A stretch of DNA of 64,000 nt. Origin: Zhengitettix transpicula (Eukaryota > Arthropoda > Insecta > Orthoptera > Tetrigidae). The first letter of the stretch is position 1. Each line of letters starts with the position of its first letter. The stretch spans positions 20,418,501 to 20,482,500 of the forward strand of contig CM073596.1 of assembly GCA_037074705.1 (NCBI GenBank). The letters are read 5' to 3'. Made by a program: the position numbers and the translations under genes. The notes under the pieces are model-generated. The model saw nothing but the letters and a program-made list of their open reading frames with translations. It made no database searches and was not told the origin of the DNA. Below, piece by piece: positions 12,400 through 23,199 of this stretch.

Positions 12400-13050
12400 A
12401 AATTACGGATAAATACTTACAAAAAGAAAAACTAAGGAAATATGGTCATAATAGGTCAAAATTTCGTTATATCAGACTGGAATATAGGAAATATAGACGT
12501 AAATGTGAACAAGTAAATTTGTACAAAGTGACGAAATATATATTTAATCGAGTCGTAGAAGAAAAGAGGGAAACATTGTTGAAGGAAATAAAAAAAAAAT
12601 AGTGCAGTGACCACTTCCGGTTATTTTAAATGTAAGCAAATATTTTGTGACTATATTATTATTAACAGAGAATAAAAAAAAATTGAGAAACTAATTTCAT
12701 CCTCCTTGCAAGAAAGATCTAAATGCTGACCATAAATAATACTTGGGAAGCATTAAATTAATTAACGTACGTGATTGTAGAAAAGTAAAATTTATAATGT
12801 ATTAGTTTTTTTAATATATTTGCACCGTAAACGCAAAATGATTTTTAATTTTATGTCGTTATAGAACAAAATATTTATTGACATATTGTACATTACCATT
12901 TCACATTTTCACCGTCACAAAACTTAAATTAATTCTTCCTAAAAAGAAATGATAAATATTTTTCGACGATATCAACTTTAAATAACCTTTTTTTGCAAGT
13001 ATTTAAATAGGTTTTCTCTTGACTATTCATTAAAGGAGAAATAATGGAAC
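12400..13050. other. AT-rich intron, nothing recognised
   Basis: A Lys- and Tyr-rich ORF of 87 codons lies at 12339-12602, but it has no domain and the low-complexity composition of AT-rich DNA. I see no gene. Confidence 0.5.
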
Positions 13051-13129
13051 TACTTAAATTTGCATATATTATTAATTCAGTTTTTCTCCCTTTCTGCCGA
13101 TTAAATTCCGGCAGAGCAACTTTCAACTG

Positions 13130-13575
13130 CTGTTTTTTTTTAAAAAAATATCGTTGGAATAGCCGCCGCTGTGGGAAAAGATTTGGCCAATTAATTCGGG
13201 CGCCGCATTTAATTAATCGCTTCGTCGTCGGGGACACAGGTGGTGTAAAAAATCAGGCAACGGCGGCAAGACGCCTCGCAAGCCTCGGGAAGAGTTTTGT
13301 GATTCATTAACTGCGCCCTAAGTCCCGCGCTGATCCCCGGGAAGAGGTAATAGGGCCTAAACGTGAATTACTCCCGTGCTCCACCAAAGCCAATTGGAAA
13401 GTCTTGGCCGGAATAATCCGGCGCCGCTCGAAAACCTGCTGCTCCTGCTCCTGCTCCAGATTCTGCTGCCCCACCACGGACAGTATCATCTTGCCGGACA
13501 AGCACTTTTCCTCTTGTATTCCTCCTCCAACCTGTTACGAAGGGCGGCTTCCTATACACGAAATTTGAATACATG
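13130..13575. promoter_or_regulatory. GC-rich intronic island, candidate enhancer
   Basis: A 450-bp island rich in gccgcc and ggcgccgc motifs, with two TTAATTAA-like homeodomain sites (near 13187-13215) and a K50-type homeodomain site TAATCC at 13414-13419. No splice-bounded ORF that fits the Pitx reading phase was found. Otx and Pitx proteins bind TAATCC, so autoregulation is conceivable but not shown. Confidence 0.35.
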
Positions 13576-13579
13576 CTGT

Positions 13580-14650
13580 TAGACTCGACGTAGCTTTCTT
13601 TTTTCCTTGCCCAGCTTAATTTTTTTTGAAACCTCAACGATTGGACAGTTTCACACTTTAATTCAACCAACTAAAGCGTCAGACTTTACAGTCAATCCCG
13701 AGCACGATGCCATCATCGGTCTAGACCAGGGACAATTAACCTGTTGGACGGATAAATTTTAGAGACTAAATATATTTCTAAAACAAAGGTTAATTTAACA
13801 TGCTAATTTAAAAAATATATATTTACATCATTTAACTGAACAAATACAATGGATTTAATATAATATTTAAAAGCCAATTCTGTGACTGTGTCCAAAAATA
13901 AATTTGTGTATTTCCAAGTGTAGAAAATTCGGCACGACACTGGAAAAGTTTACGAGCCCCTGAGAAGAACAAATTTATAAATTATCGTCGTTCTTAGCTT
14001 GATTTAAACGAAAGGGTATGATCCGAATTTTTTCTTTCCGCTAATTTTACACATTAAGACAATGTTCGTACAACGAGACCCAGTTATACGTTCCTTATAT
14101 AATAATAATCTTTCACTACTGCAAATTAAACTTCTTTACTCTTCGGAGCTTTCTCAAAAAAACAATTCAGGTATTTTATTGCAATAAGACAGTCATATAT
14201 TTATAATAGCATTATTGTTGTCTACTAGATTTATCATTCACTGTATTTAGTCAAGTTTAAGGAGAACAAATGTGCCTAGATCTGATTTTTTGTTATATTT
14301 TGATTCTATGATCCTATGACCTTAATCTGACGAAATATTTCGGAACCGAAATGAAAACGGTAAAATGGAATCGGAAACAGCTAAAAATAGAGCCTATTGT
14401 TTACCTATGATATCCACGGCCACCTTTGTTTTGTTTTTTTCAACACTTTGGCCGGCAAATTTTTCTTATCTTTTCGGGCCAAGAGATAAAATTCTCCAAG
14501 ATTCAGCCGTAGAACAGTATTGCTATTATTTATTCGTCAGTTATGGCTACATAGTACATTTAAAAAAACCGTGTCAGGAATATCGTCATTCTTTGAATGT
14601 AGAAAAATTTAGATTTTACGTTTCAAACCTCCGTCGGAAATAGATTACGT
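13580..14650. other. AT-rich intron, nothing recognised
   Basis: No repeat family, RNA gene or exon was recognised. A 92-codon ORF at 14365-14643 has no domain. Confidence 0.5.
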
Positions 14651-14653
14651 TTT

Positions 14654-14850
14654 TTTTTGAATGACAGGCTACATGAGGGTAATTCACGTGGTGGAAACTC
14701 CCCTTTAATAGCATAGTGAGGGACTTGAAAGGGGGGGGTGGAAAGGTAGAGGAAGGTAGCCAAGGGTTGACCAGAGGTGAAGTTTTAAGGATCCTACCCC
14801 TGAAAATGGCCTAAAAGTGATGTAGGGAAACCAAAAACAATCTGCCTCAT
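14654..14850 (-). mobile_element. SINE-like retroposon, family A, 3' fragment
   Basis: The minus strand reads tttaaaacttcacctctggt, then cccttggctaccttcctcta, then aaggggagtttccaccacgt, then ccctcatgtagcctgtcatt and an A-rich tail. The same 3' block recurs at 18.1, 19.0, 20.5, 22.3 and 22.8 kb. This copy is 5'-truncated and diverged. Confidence 0.75.
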
Positions 14851-15559
14851 GAAACCGGGCATTTGGTTCTTGTCTCACGCCCTTCCGACGACGCAAGTGA
14901 GTTTTAATTTTTTTAAAAAAATTGAGTAATCACATACTCACTAATGAACAAATACGCTTTATCTTCCTAGCAATTAAATTGCTTCTCGCTGCAAGAGTTG
15001 GTCTCGTTTCCCGAATTAAAATTAATTTATAGAGCAGTAGGGTATCCGATTAAAACAAATTTATCACTGGTGTCACAATTAATTTCCTTGCACGTAGTAC
15101 GTAGAAATAAATTTATGTAGCTAAGAAGATGAAATATTAAATTCCTACTTGAAGTTTTCAAGTATATAATTGTGTTCAAATAATAGGAAATTGAATCATC
15201 ATTTTAAAATGTAAAGTTTCTTGGTTTCCAACAAAAATGTTTTGGATACTTCCTGGATGGGATGATTATTCTATTTATTTGAGAGCGCAGAACCCTCCTA
15301 AAATAATCTTCAAGGATTGAAACTAGAAATAGGGAAGTAAATATTATATTATTATCTCTTGATAGCTGCAAAAATTTATTACATAGAATATAATCTTCAC
15401 TACGCGTCGAGAAATAAATATAGTCCATTATCAGTGAGAAATTGTATTATTCGTGTACCCGGTAGAGTTTCTTGGAAACGCCAACCATCAATCTTGCGTT
15501 ATTAATGCTTGTGGAAACGTGAAATTGAACAGAACCTACGCCACAGAGATTAAGGAGAT

Positions 15560-15860
15560 CCTACAGTTCTTAAATTGTCATGGCCGTAATTTACGACGGC
15601 CGACGTTGGCAGCAACACGCCAGAACAGGTGGCTCCGCTAAGTTGGTAACACTGCTACATTTCGCGCGCAAACGGAACCGAGGAGTGACGAGCGAACACG
15701 TCAAGAAAACGACACGAGGATTTTGCCAATTAATCACCGAGTTGAAATACTGCTCTGTTCCGAAGTAACCATCTCAGTACTGCAGTTTCAGAGCTCTGCT
15801 AATAGAATACTTGAGACGCGTCTGTCATTGCGAGACTCGTGGAACATCTTCAGGATTCAA
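15560..15860. promoter_or_regulatory. GC-richer intronic island
   Basis: Contains ggccgtaatttacgacggcc (inverted half-sites ggccgt/acggcc, 15581-15600) and several CpG-rich stretches in AT-rich intron. Regulatory role is inferred only. From 15870 to 17260 the sequence is AT-rich and I recognise nothing. Confidence 0.28.
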
Positions 15861-17264
15861 TATTAAACAAGCAAACATCACATAAAATAGTTTTCAAATA
15901 TGAAAAGAATTAATCAAATAAAAAATGCAGCATTACCATCCATATGTGTCCAATGGCCATTTATTGGGCCACACAAAGAGAAAACTAATATTGATTACTG
16001 GATAAAGCCTCAAAACCAAACTTTTAGTAAAGACCGGAAAAGATAATTTGGTTTAACATATATTATCATGGTACTGATTATTTTTTAGGCTGGAATTGAC
16101 TACTGCAAGACGAAAAGAGAAATAAACATACTTTCTGAGAGGCGACATACGTTTGAAAATGAAGAAAAAACTGGTTAATTGATTAAAAAATTGTTTCATA
16201 TGAACAATAAATAGACTTCAAGAAATTGTTTTTGAAAAATACTTGGCTAAATGTAAACTAACATTTTCTCTATTAAATAAAATAGCACCTGTTATTACAA
16301 TGTGTCTAACGAATAATAACACACTTTTATTTGCATTTCCATATTAGAATATTCACTTGCTTCAAATCTATGAATTATAAATACCAAAAAAAAGTTGGTT
16401 TAACTTTCCCTACAGCTTCAATCAAAAGACCTATTTACGAGACTAACTGAGGAATTGATGAAGTAATAAAAATGTAATCTAACAACTGCATGGTTTATGG
16501 AAACTAGGAGGCAGACTCATGTTCACAGATTCAATCCACAGCGACTATTTGGTTTTTCTTTTCTAAGTGACATATAATGAAACAAATCTTTGTTGTCTGT
16601 AAATGGGTGATGTTCGACAATATTAAATCTACAAATGTTTATTTCTGTAAAAACACATTATGTCTTCTTTTACAACTACAGGTGACAGAAAGTTACGTAA
16701 TCTGAATGCTAATAAAAATATAAATTATACGATTTATTAAAAGAAATATCTTCAAGTACTCACCCACAAATTTCAACATGTAACTGCTCATCAGTTAAAG
16801 TGTTTGAAATAAATAAGTGTTTCGATAAGAATTGTTTGATTACAAAACAAAAGAAATGCATTTTCGTGGTTACAAGATTCCTGGCAGTTCCAAGACGATC
16901 ATCAAATTCGGAGCAATCGAAACGAAATTTCCTTTAATATAGTTGATATAAATTAACCAAAACCTTCCAATATATAAAAATGTTCAAACTCGATACTTAT
17001 AAATTTCGTACTTTGGCCTCCCCAAAAATAGTTTTCGTCCGAAATGACCAAGCTCAGCGATAATAATTATAAACCTCCCGGAAAACACAATTTGATTAAT
17101 AAAAAAACTGATACAGAAACTTTCTAAGTTAATATGCGGCTTTATAAATATTTTTTTAAACAAATAAATAAGGAAATTCCGGAGCATACGTTTCGTTCAA
17201 GGCGTAAAACCATATTCTTGCAGGTCGAAAATCAATGCTGTTGGCCAAGGTTTCTTTTTTTTTT

Positions 17265-17470
17265 CTTTTACGAGCCGGTTTTAGCGGGGGTGATAAAGAT
17301 TGCCCGGATTTACGGTGCATTGTATAAAGAGAACGAGCGCCATGGCGACGCCCTGCAATGCACTACTTTTCACGGTGCATTTGGCGACTTGCTTCGGTCC
17401 TCAATAAAGATTTAGTTAAGCAAGTCTGTCTCTTGTTAGCCTTTAATCCACGATAAAGACGACTTGGGGG
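17265..17470. promoter_or_regulatory. GC-richer intronic island with TAATCC
   Basis: The island carries two related gcaatgcac/ggtgcat motifs on both strands (about 17307-17385) and a TAATCC site at 17444-17449, followed by a G-run at 17466-17474. Candidate cis-regulatory element by composition. Confidence 0.3.
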
Positions 17471-18124
17471 GGGGGCGAAAGTTTTCCGAAACGTAACTCA
17501 CATTGAATGATCACGTGACTCGGTATAATCGGAGAGAAATTATCTAGTGTAATTTTAATAGCACAATATTTAAATTTTACAGGATTAGAAACAGGAGTGA
17601 TAATTTTGATCCAATTTCTACAAACCAAGTTTTTATATTTCTATTCTATAAAATAAATAACTGGGAATCTGGAAATAAAATGAAAATAAATTGTAACGAG
17701 AGCAAGGCGGGACTATATAAATCAAAGTGATGAATTGAGAGGAGTAATACCAGTACAAGAAAGTTATTGTACGTACATGGGTAAATAACTGAATAGTAGC
17801 ACTGGTTGGGAACTTCAAGTAGGAGATCTTCCATATAAATCTTTCGTGTGTGCTGTGTTACCCGAGATTCATACAGAAAATAACAGATCGAGATACTGGA
17901 AAGAGCAAAACGGGTTCCTAGACATGGGTGTGAGGAAGTTGTATAATCAGGTTGGGAGAGTCCTTTTAAAGCGTCTGCAGATAAATAACCTTAAGAGTAA
18001 TAGAAGCCAATTACTACAGTTAATGTGGTGAAAATTGCCTAATATGGAAGGAAAACTTTAAAAATGATGTCGGAATATATTTAATTTTAAATCGGGTTAT
18101 AAGTGATTATAAGAAATTTCATGC

Positions 18125-18348
18125 GGAAGTTTTTGAGACAGTTCCTCGTAATGGAAGAACCTACATGATGCAGGTTTTCTACGGTTTGTCCTGCGGGTAG
18201 GATACTTAAACTACAGCCCAGAGGCCTTAACCCTTGGCTACCTTCCTCTACCCGTCCGCATCCCCCCTTTCAAATCTCTTCTTATGCTATTAAAGGGGAG
18301 TTTCCACCACGTGGATTACCCTCATGTAGCCAGTTACTCTAAAAATAT
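18125..18348 (+). mobile_element. SINE-like retroposon, family A, 3' fragment
   Basis: Shares with the other family members cctacatgatgcaggttttc, gggtaggata, cccttggctaccttcctcta, attaaaggggagtttccacc and ccctcatgtagcc, ending in an A-rich tail at about 18340-18360. It is truncated at the 5' side relative to the 22-kb copies. Confidence 0.8.
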
Positions 18349-18974
18349 AAAAACAATAAAGAGAAATGCGTAATGTAATTTCCAAACAAACTTAACATTA
18401 AAAAGTTCTAATGAGCTCATATCCAATGATTATATAGATTATGTTTATTATTTGTAATTGTCACCGAATCAATTGCAGCAATAAATGAAGTAGTTCACGT
18501 TGCATGAGTGTCACTAAAAAATGGTATAGTCTGGACGAAAAACATATGAAACTGATCTTGTATAGATAGATTTCATTACTGTTGGTACATGTCAACGTTT
18601 TTAGGCTAAGTTATTGAACTCCCAATACAAGTTCTAAATAACGAAGGACTTTTGTATCTGTGAGAGTTCTGAGAAATTTTTCCCGTCGCTTAGAGGGCCG
18701 CAATATGTCAATGGTTTGGAATCGTCTCAGGTGGACTGTCAATATTTATAAAGTCAACGGCCACAATGGCGGTGCGAGATATTGAAACGTTGGCAACAAC
18801 ATCGACTTGGAGGGCTTGTAAAAATTCCGGATGTAAAGAAACAATCTTAAATCACTTGGACCTGGTTAGACACCAGCTATGTTGAATTTTACAACATAAT
18901 TGGCTGATTTACCAAATTACGAGAATATATTTCCTAAAACCGGTGTTTTAATCATTTGTTTTTAATTTAATTTT

Positions 18975-19125
18975 TTTTAGGGTAACAGGCTACATGAGGG
19001 TAAGCCACATGGTGGCAACTCCCCTTTAAAACCATAGGAAGGGATTTGAAAGAGGGATGCGGAAGGGTAGAGGAAGGTAGCCAAAGGTTAACTAGGGGCC
19101 CCGGGCTATGGTTTAAGGATTTGTT
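18975..19125 (-). mobile_element. SINE-like retroposon, family A, 3' fragment
   Basis: Inverted copy. On the plus strand it begins with a T-run, then gggtaacaggctacatgagg and aactcccctttaaaaccata, and ends in the ccttaaaccatagcccgggg region of the consensus (minus-strand sense). It lies 0.6 kb from the oppositely oriented copy at 18.1-18.35 kb. Confidence 0.8.
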
Positions 19126-20189
19126 GGCATCAATTTATGTAATAGAATAACTGTATCTCAAGTGTATGAATGCCTGTTCTATGACATAACATTCACTATT
19201 CTGTCAACATTCGTAATGTACCAATAAGTCTTCATCTAATAAATAAAATAGACTGCGCGTGTCACAATAGTAACGCGGCTGCAAAAAATGTCACCAGAAT
19301 CTCAATTTCAGCATGTCTGTATCAAACGAAGTTCTACGACACCTCTCAATTGTCCGTAGAGCCAATTTTGGTTTTAGTTCGCCCTGAATAATCTCTAATT
19401 ATAAACAAATTGTGAAATTGAAAATATAAAACGTTTCTGATAAAAGTATATAAATTAGATGACGAAGTAGCCAATTAACAGAGAAAATAAAGTGACGCGT
19501 TTTCGAATGACCTGAAACTTTGTGTGGGATTTATTTCATAACTTTATTTTGTCTGTTACTAATTATTTTAAATAGTGAAAGTATTGTTTATACTTGTAAT
19601 TTATGAAAATTAGCCATTTATAGAGTTTAATTAAGGAATTTAACAGCAAATTTCTGAAAGTACTAGAGATGCATTATGACTTACGAAAATGAAACGTTTT
19701 CTGTAGTGTATATATATTATAACGTGACTTATCAAGAGATAATGAAATAAAAATTCTCAAACGCTCTGGCTATGAAAATGCGACTATTTTCCGTCAGGTC
19801 CAAATAGGCTGACAATGACTTAAACAATTGGCAGATTACGTACTGACCCACCATATTTCAATTGAAGAGGAAGGTTCTCCGGCGAAACTCAGGTTAAGTT
19901 CAGCCCTTGATACAATTCCAGGTAGATGGTCGACCTCCTTCACCAGGCAGTACAACGCGTCTCAATACTTAATCCAGGGGTAACGGTCCTCCATCTTGGA
20001 CAGCTACTTTTTAATAAATTCAGATACGTTCTACAGAAATATTTATTATTTCACCAGGAAACATTTAACATAAAACGATAATATCCATTCAATCACCGAA
20101 CAATTGTTTTGTTTTCTCTCTGCAACCAGCGATGATACTCTCACGCAACAATAGTCTTTTCTTGTACAGATAATTACCAGAGATATTCT

Positions 20190-20612
20190 CGACCAGTTTT
20201 GAGAGGTGTATGTTCCGGGGTCGCAGACCTTGGGCATACGGTAAGAGTTGTCCGCTATTCCTAGTCCTGGAATAGTCGGCCAGCTGCCTCCTAAACCGGT
20301 CAAGATACGGCGAGGGGAAAGCTACGATCCCACAGAAAACCCCTCTGTCGCCATCAGAAGGATGTGGCACAAGTACCAAATGTCCGACCTACCTGATGCA
20401 GGTTTTTTCTAGGGTTTTCACTGCATCACTTTTAGGCGAATTGCCGGGTAGGATCCGTAAACCATATCCCGGGGGCCCTAGTTAACCCTTGGCTACCTTC
20501 ATCTATCCTTCCGCATCCCCCCCTTTCAAATCCCTTTCCTATGCTGTAAGAGGGGAGTTGCAACTATGTGAATTACCCTCATGTAGCCTGTCTACACCTT
20601 CAAAAAAAAACG
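20190..20612 (+). mobile_element. SINE-like retroposon, family A, nearly full copy
   Basis: Begins near ttgagaggtgtatgttccgg, continues through gcagaccttgggcatacggt, aatagtcggccagctgcctc, acccctctgtcgccatcaga, gggtaggatc, the ccttggctacc block and ccctcatgtagcctgt, and ends in an A tail at about 20603-20611. No ORF spans it, so it is non-autonomous. Confidence 0.85.
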
Positions 20613-20999
20613 CAAAACAACACAAAAATAAATTTAAATTGGCTCCATTACAATGTTCTGCAATTTATCCGGAATGTCTAATGATTTTTTTCTGGCATTT
20701 TTGTTTAATGCGGTTTTAAAAGAAGTTTGATAAACTAATGTATTTCTTTTTGTATTATAGGAATAAAAAACTCGAAACAGAGGAAACATTAATGAAATAG
20801 AATTTATATCATGCATTATGTAAAATATTTTATTCTAATTATCCTTTTTACTGTCTTTCTGTAATAGGAAAAAGACAAAATTTCTCAATTTTGTAAAATT
20901 AACAATTCAGATTTTTTATAAAATGTAGTCAGTGTGTGTGACTACGAATCTCCCTTATCAATGAATCTGTCATAGTGATGTGAGTATTCGAAATTCTAA

Positions 21000-21650
21000 G
21001 TTACACTGATTTCTGAATCAGAACGCAGAGATTTAATGGTGACGTCAGAGCAGGTATTTGATGAGAAAGTGTCTGGCAACGTGGGTGTGGACGAGATTAA
21101 CGAGTTATCTGTCTCGCGGTAATTGGAGACTGCGGCTGAGTCAGGTCCACGAGGTCGCAGCTGGCTGAAGACACATTTGCGGCTAACCCCGCCATTATGC
21201 GAATGTGTGATTGGGGGATAAATGGTCCGAGATGAGGCCGAAGGAAAGGGGTTACCCCGGGGGATAACCCAGTCACCGCAATTTGCCGGCGACCGCCGTA
21301 TTAGAGCCAGGGGCTTACGAAGGGGGCCGAGTGTAAGAGAGGGCCAAGTTATTACAGACATCTGGACGAGCAGTAACACGGTAATGGAGTGCCTCGCTTG
21401 CCCATGTGTTGCTCACATGCCTAGAGTCTTCCGTCGCGGCTTAACAACGTTCACCTCGGCTCCGAACCTTTGCATTTTAAATCAACAATCTTGGAGGGCG
21501 ATTACTGTAACCTTCGCTCAACGACCGTCTCTGCCGTTGCATATTCACGCCGTGCTTCCTTCCTCAGATCCTTGTCGAGAATTCCCCTCGGTGAATCGAG
21601 TTCATTGCCTTTTAAGCAGATTTAACGGGCATGGACTAAATATTGTGTCG
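21000..21650. promoter_or_regulatory. Large GC-rich intronic island, candidate enhancer
   Basis: A 650-bp island, the most GC-rich of intron 1. It holds a full cAMP-response palindrome TGACGTCA (21040-21047), cttgcccatgtgttgctcac with a CATGTG E-box, and gggttaccccggggg with a taaccc inverted half (21249-21270). It has no splice-bounded exon consistent with the Pitx frame. Confidence 0.4.
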
Positions 21651-21866
21651 CAGATTATGAACCATCAGCGACTTCTATTTGAATACCTTCATAAAACGCG
21701 ACACAATTTCATTCATCCGGAAAAATCACACCATTCGATTTGGTCCTTTTTTGATTGTACACTTAACTTCATATCTTGTGATTATACAGTTGCGATAGTA
21801 ATTATTCAGTATTCTATTGAAATTAACTTGCAGTTGGTTGCAACCATTAGGCTAATTAAGGCCTAA
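21222..21866 (+). other. Unassigned 214-codon open reading frame
   Basis: An ATG at 21222 opens 214 codons ending at a TAA at 21864-21866, inside the left copy of the 35-bp repeat that flanks the SINE insertion. I recognise no domain, signal peptide or membrane segment. The first 130 codons coincide with the GC-rich island, where stops are rare, and the amino-acid composition (many Arg, Pro and Ser) looks like GC-rich non-coding DNA. It is more likely incidental than a gene, but it is the longest plus-strand frame in the window. Confidence 0.12.
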
Positions 21867-21887
21867 CTTTAATAATCTATAAATTTT
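21853..21887 (+). repeat. Left copy of 35-bp direct repeat flanking a SINE insertion
   Basis: Begins taattaaggcctaacttt and runs to ctataaatttt. It matches 22906-22940 at 33 of 35 positions (differences at 21862 and 21867). The two copies flank the double SINE insertion exactly, so this looks like a target-site duplication of unusual length. Confidence 0.8.
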
Positions 21888-22437
21888 GTGCAGGCAGTAC
21901 CTGCGAGGGATATTCTCTCGCAGGCAGAACCTTGTAGGAGAGATATGAAGGGGCTACCTTTGGGGATGCTCTCACATCTCTCTGGTTTTTTTGAACTAAG
22001 GTTCCCACATGCCGAGGCACCTCGGTCTGTTTGAGAGGTGTATGTTCCGGGGTCGCAGACCTTGGGCATACGGCAAGAGTTATCCGCTATTCCTATTGGA
22101 ATAGTCGGCCAGCTGCCTCCTAAACTGGCCAAGGCATGGCGAGGGGTAAGCTGCGTCCCCACAGCAAACCCCTCTCCCGTCATCGGAAGGGCGTGGGACA
22201 AGTATCAAATGCCCGACCTACCCGATGCAGGTTTTTCTAAGGTTTTCCCTGCATTTCTTTAGGCGAATGCCGGGTAGGATCCTTAAAATATAGCCCGGGG
22301 GCCATAGTTAACCCTTGGCTACCTTCCCCTACCCTTCCGCATCCCCCCTTTCAAATCCCTTCCTATGCTATTAAAGGGGAGTTGCCCAATGTGGATCACC
22401 CTCATGTAGCCTGTTGCCCTAAAAAAAAAAAAAAAAG
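21888..22437 (+). mobile_element. SINE-like retroposon, family A, first unit of a head-to-tail pair
   Basis: The longest copy of the family. It opens with a hairpin (cctgcgag at 21900-21907, ctcgcagg at 21916-21923), then ttgaactaaggttcccac, gccgaggcacctcgg, tgtatgttccggggtcgcag, then the shared middle and 3' blocks, and ends in a run of As at about 22420-22437. It contains no reverse transcriptase. No canonical A and B boxes of a tRNA promoter are obvious, so the promoter type is unresolved. Confidence 0.85.
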
Positions 22438-22905
22438 GATGCCTTTTCCTCTCCGTTTTTGAACTAAGGTTCCCACAAGCCGAGGCACCTCGGCCTTTTC
22501 TGAGAGGTGTATGTTCCGGGGTCACAGACCTTGGGCATACGGTAAGAGTTGTCCGCTATTCCCATTGGAATAGTCGGCCAGCTGCCTCCTATACTGGTCG
22601 AGGCACCGAGAAGGGAATGCTGCGTCCCCACAGCAAACCCCTCTCCCGCTATCGGAAGGGCGTGGGACAAGTACCCAATGTCCGACCTACCTGATGCAGG
22701 TTTTTCTAGGGTTTTCCCTGCATTTCTTTAGGCGAATGCCGGGTAGGATCCTTAAAATATAGTCCGGGGTCTCAGTTAACCCTTGGCTACCTTCCTTTAC
22801 CCTTCCGCATCCCCCCTTTCAAATCCCTTCCTATGCTATTAAATGGGAGTTGCCCAACGTGGATTACCCTCATGTAGCCTGTTGCCCTAAAAAAAAGAAT
22901 TCTTT
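22438..22905 (+). mobile_element. SINE-like retroposon, family A, second unit of a head-to-tail pair
   Basis: Follows the A tail of unit one with ggatgccttttcctctcc, then ttgaactaaggttcccacaa and the same order of blocks, ending in ccctcatgtagcctgttgcc and a short A tail. It is closely similar to unit one but lacks the first 80 or so bases (the hairpin part). The pair shares one outer direct repeat, suggesting one insertion event of a dimer. Confidence 0.85.
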
Positions 22906-22940
22906 TAATTAAGGTCTAAGTTTAATAATCTATAAATTTT
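22906..22940 (+). repeat. Right copy of 35-bp direct repeat flanking a SINE insertion
   Basis: Begins taattaaggtctaagttt and runs to ctataaatttt, with two differences from 21853-21887. Confidence 0.8.
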
Positions 22941-23199
22941 AAACGGTAATTAGTAGAGGAGGTCTGGTGGACGTTTTCATATTTGGTCCATGGCCCCTTA
23001 AAAAATATTAGCTACTGAATTACAATTAAATTGTCACAACTACTGTTCTTATTCGATGATCACACCACCATAAATAATCTAGTAAATGAAAAATCGAGCA
23101 GGAAACCCGATGTGGACAATCTAACAGATATTATTTCATTTTGGTATGCGTAATAAACGTTTACTGAAATAAATAAAAAAATGGTTACGAGTAACGATG

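Noticed and set aside
20046..20379. Minus-strand frames of 85 and 96 codons
   Set aside because: They are antisense to a family A retroposon copy and repeat in the other copies, so they are not genes.
21869..22731. Frames of 60-110 codons in both directions at 21.9-22.7 kb
   Set aside because: The same peptide pieces appear in each copy of the SINE-like family; they are shadows of the repeat.
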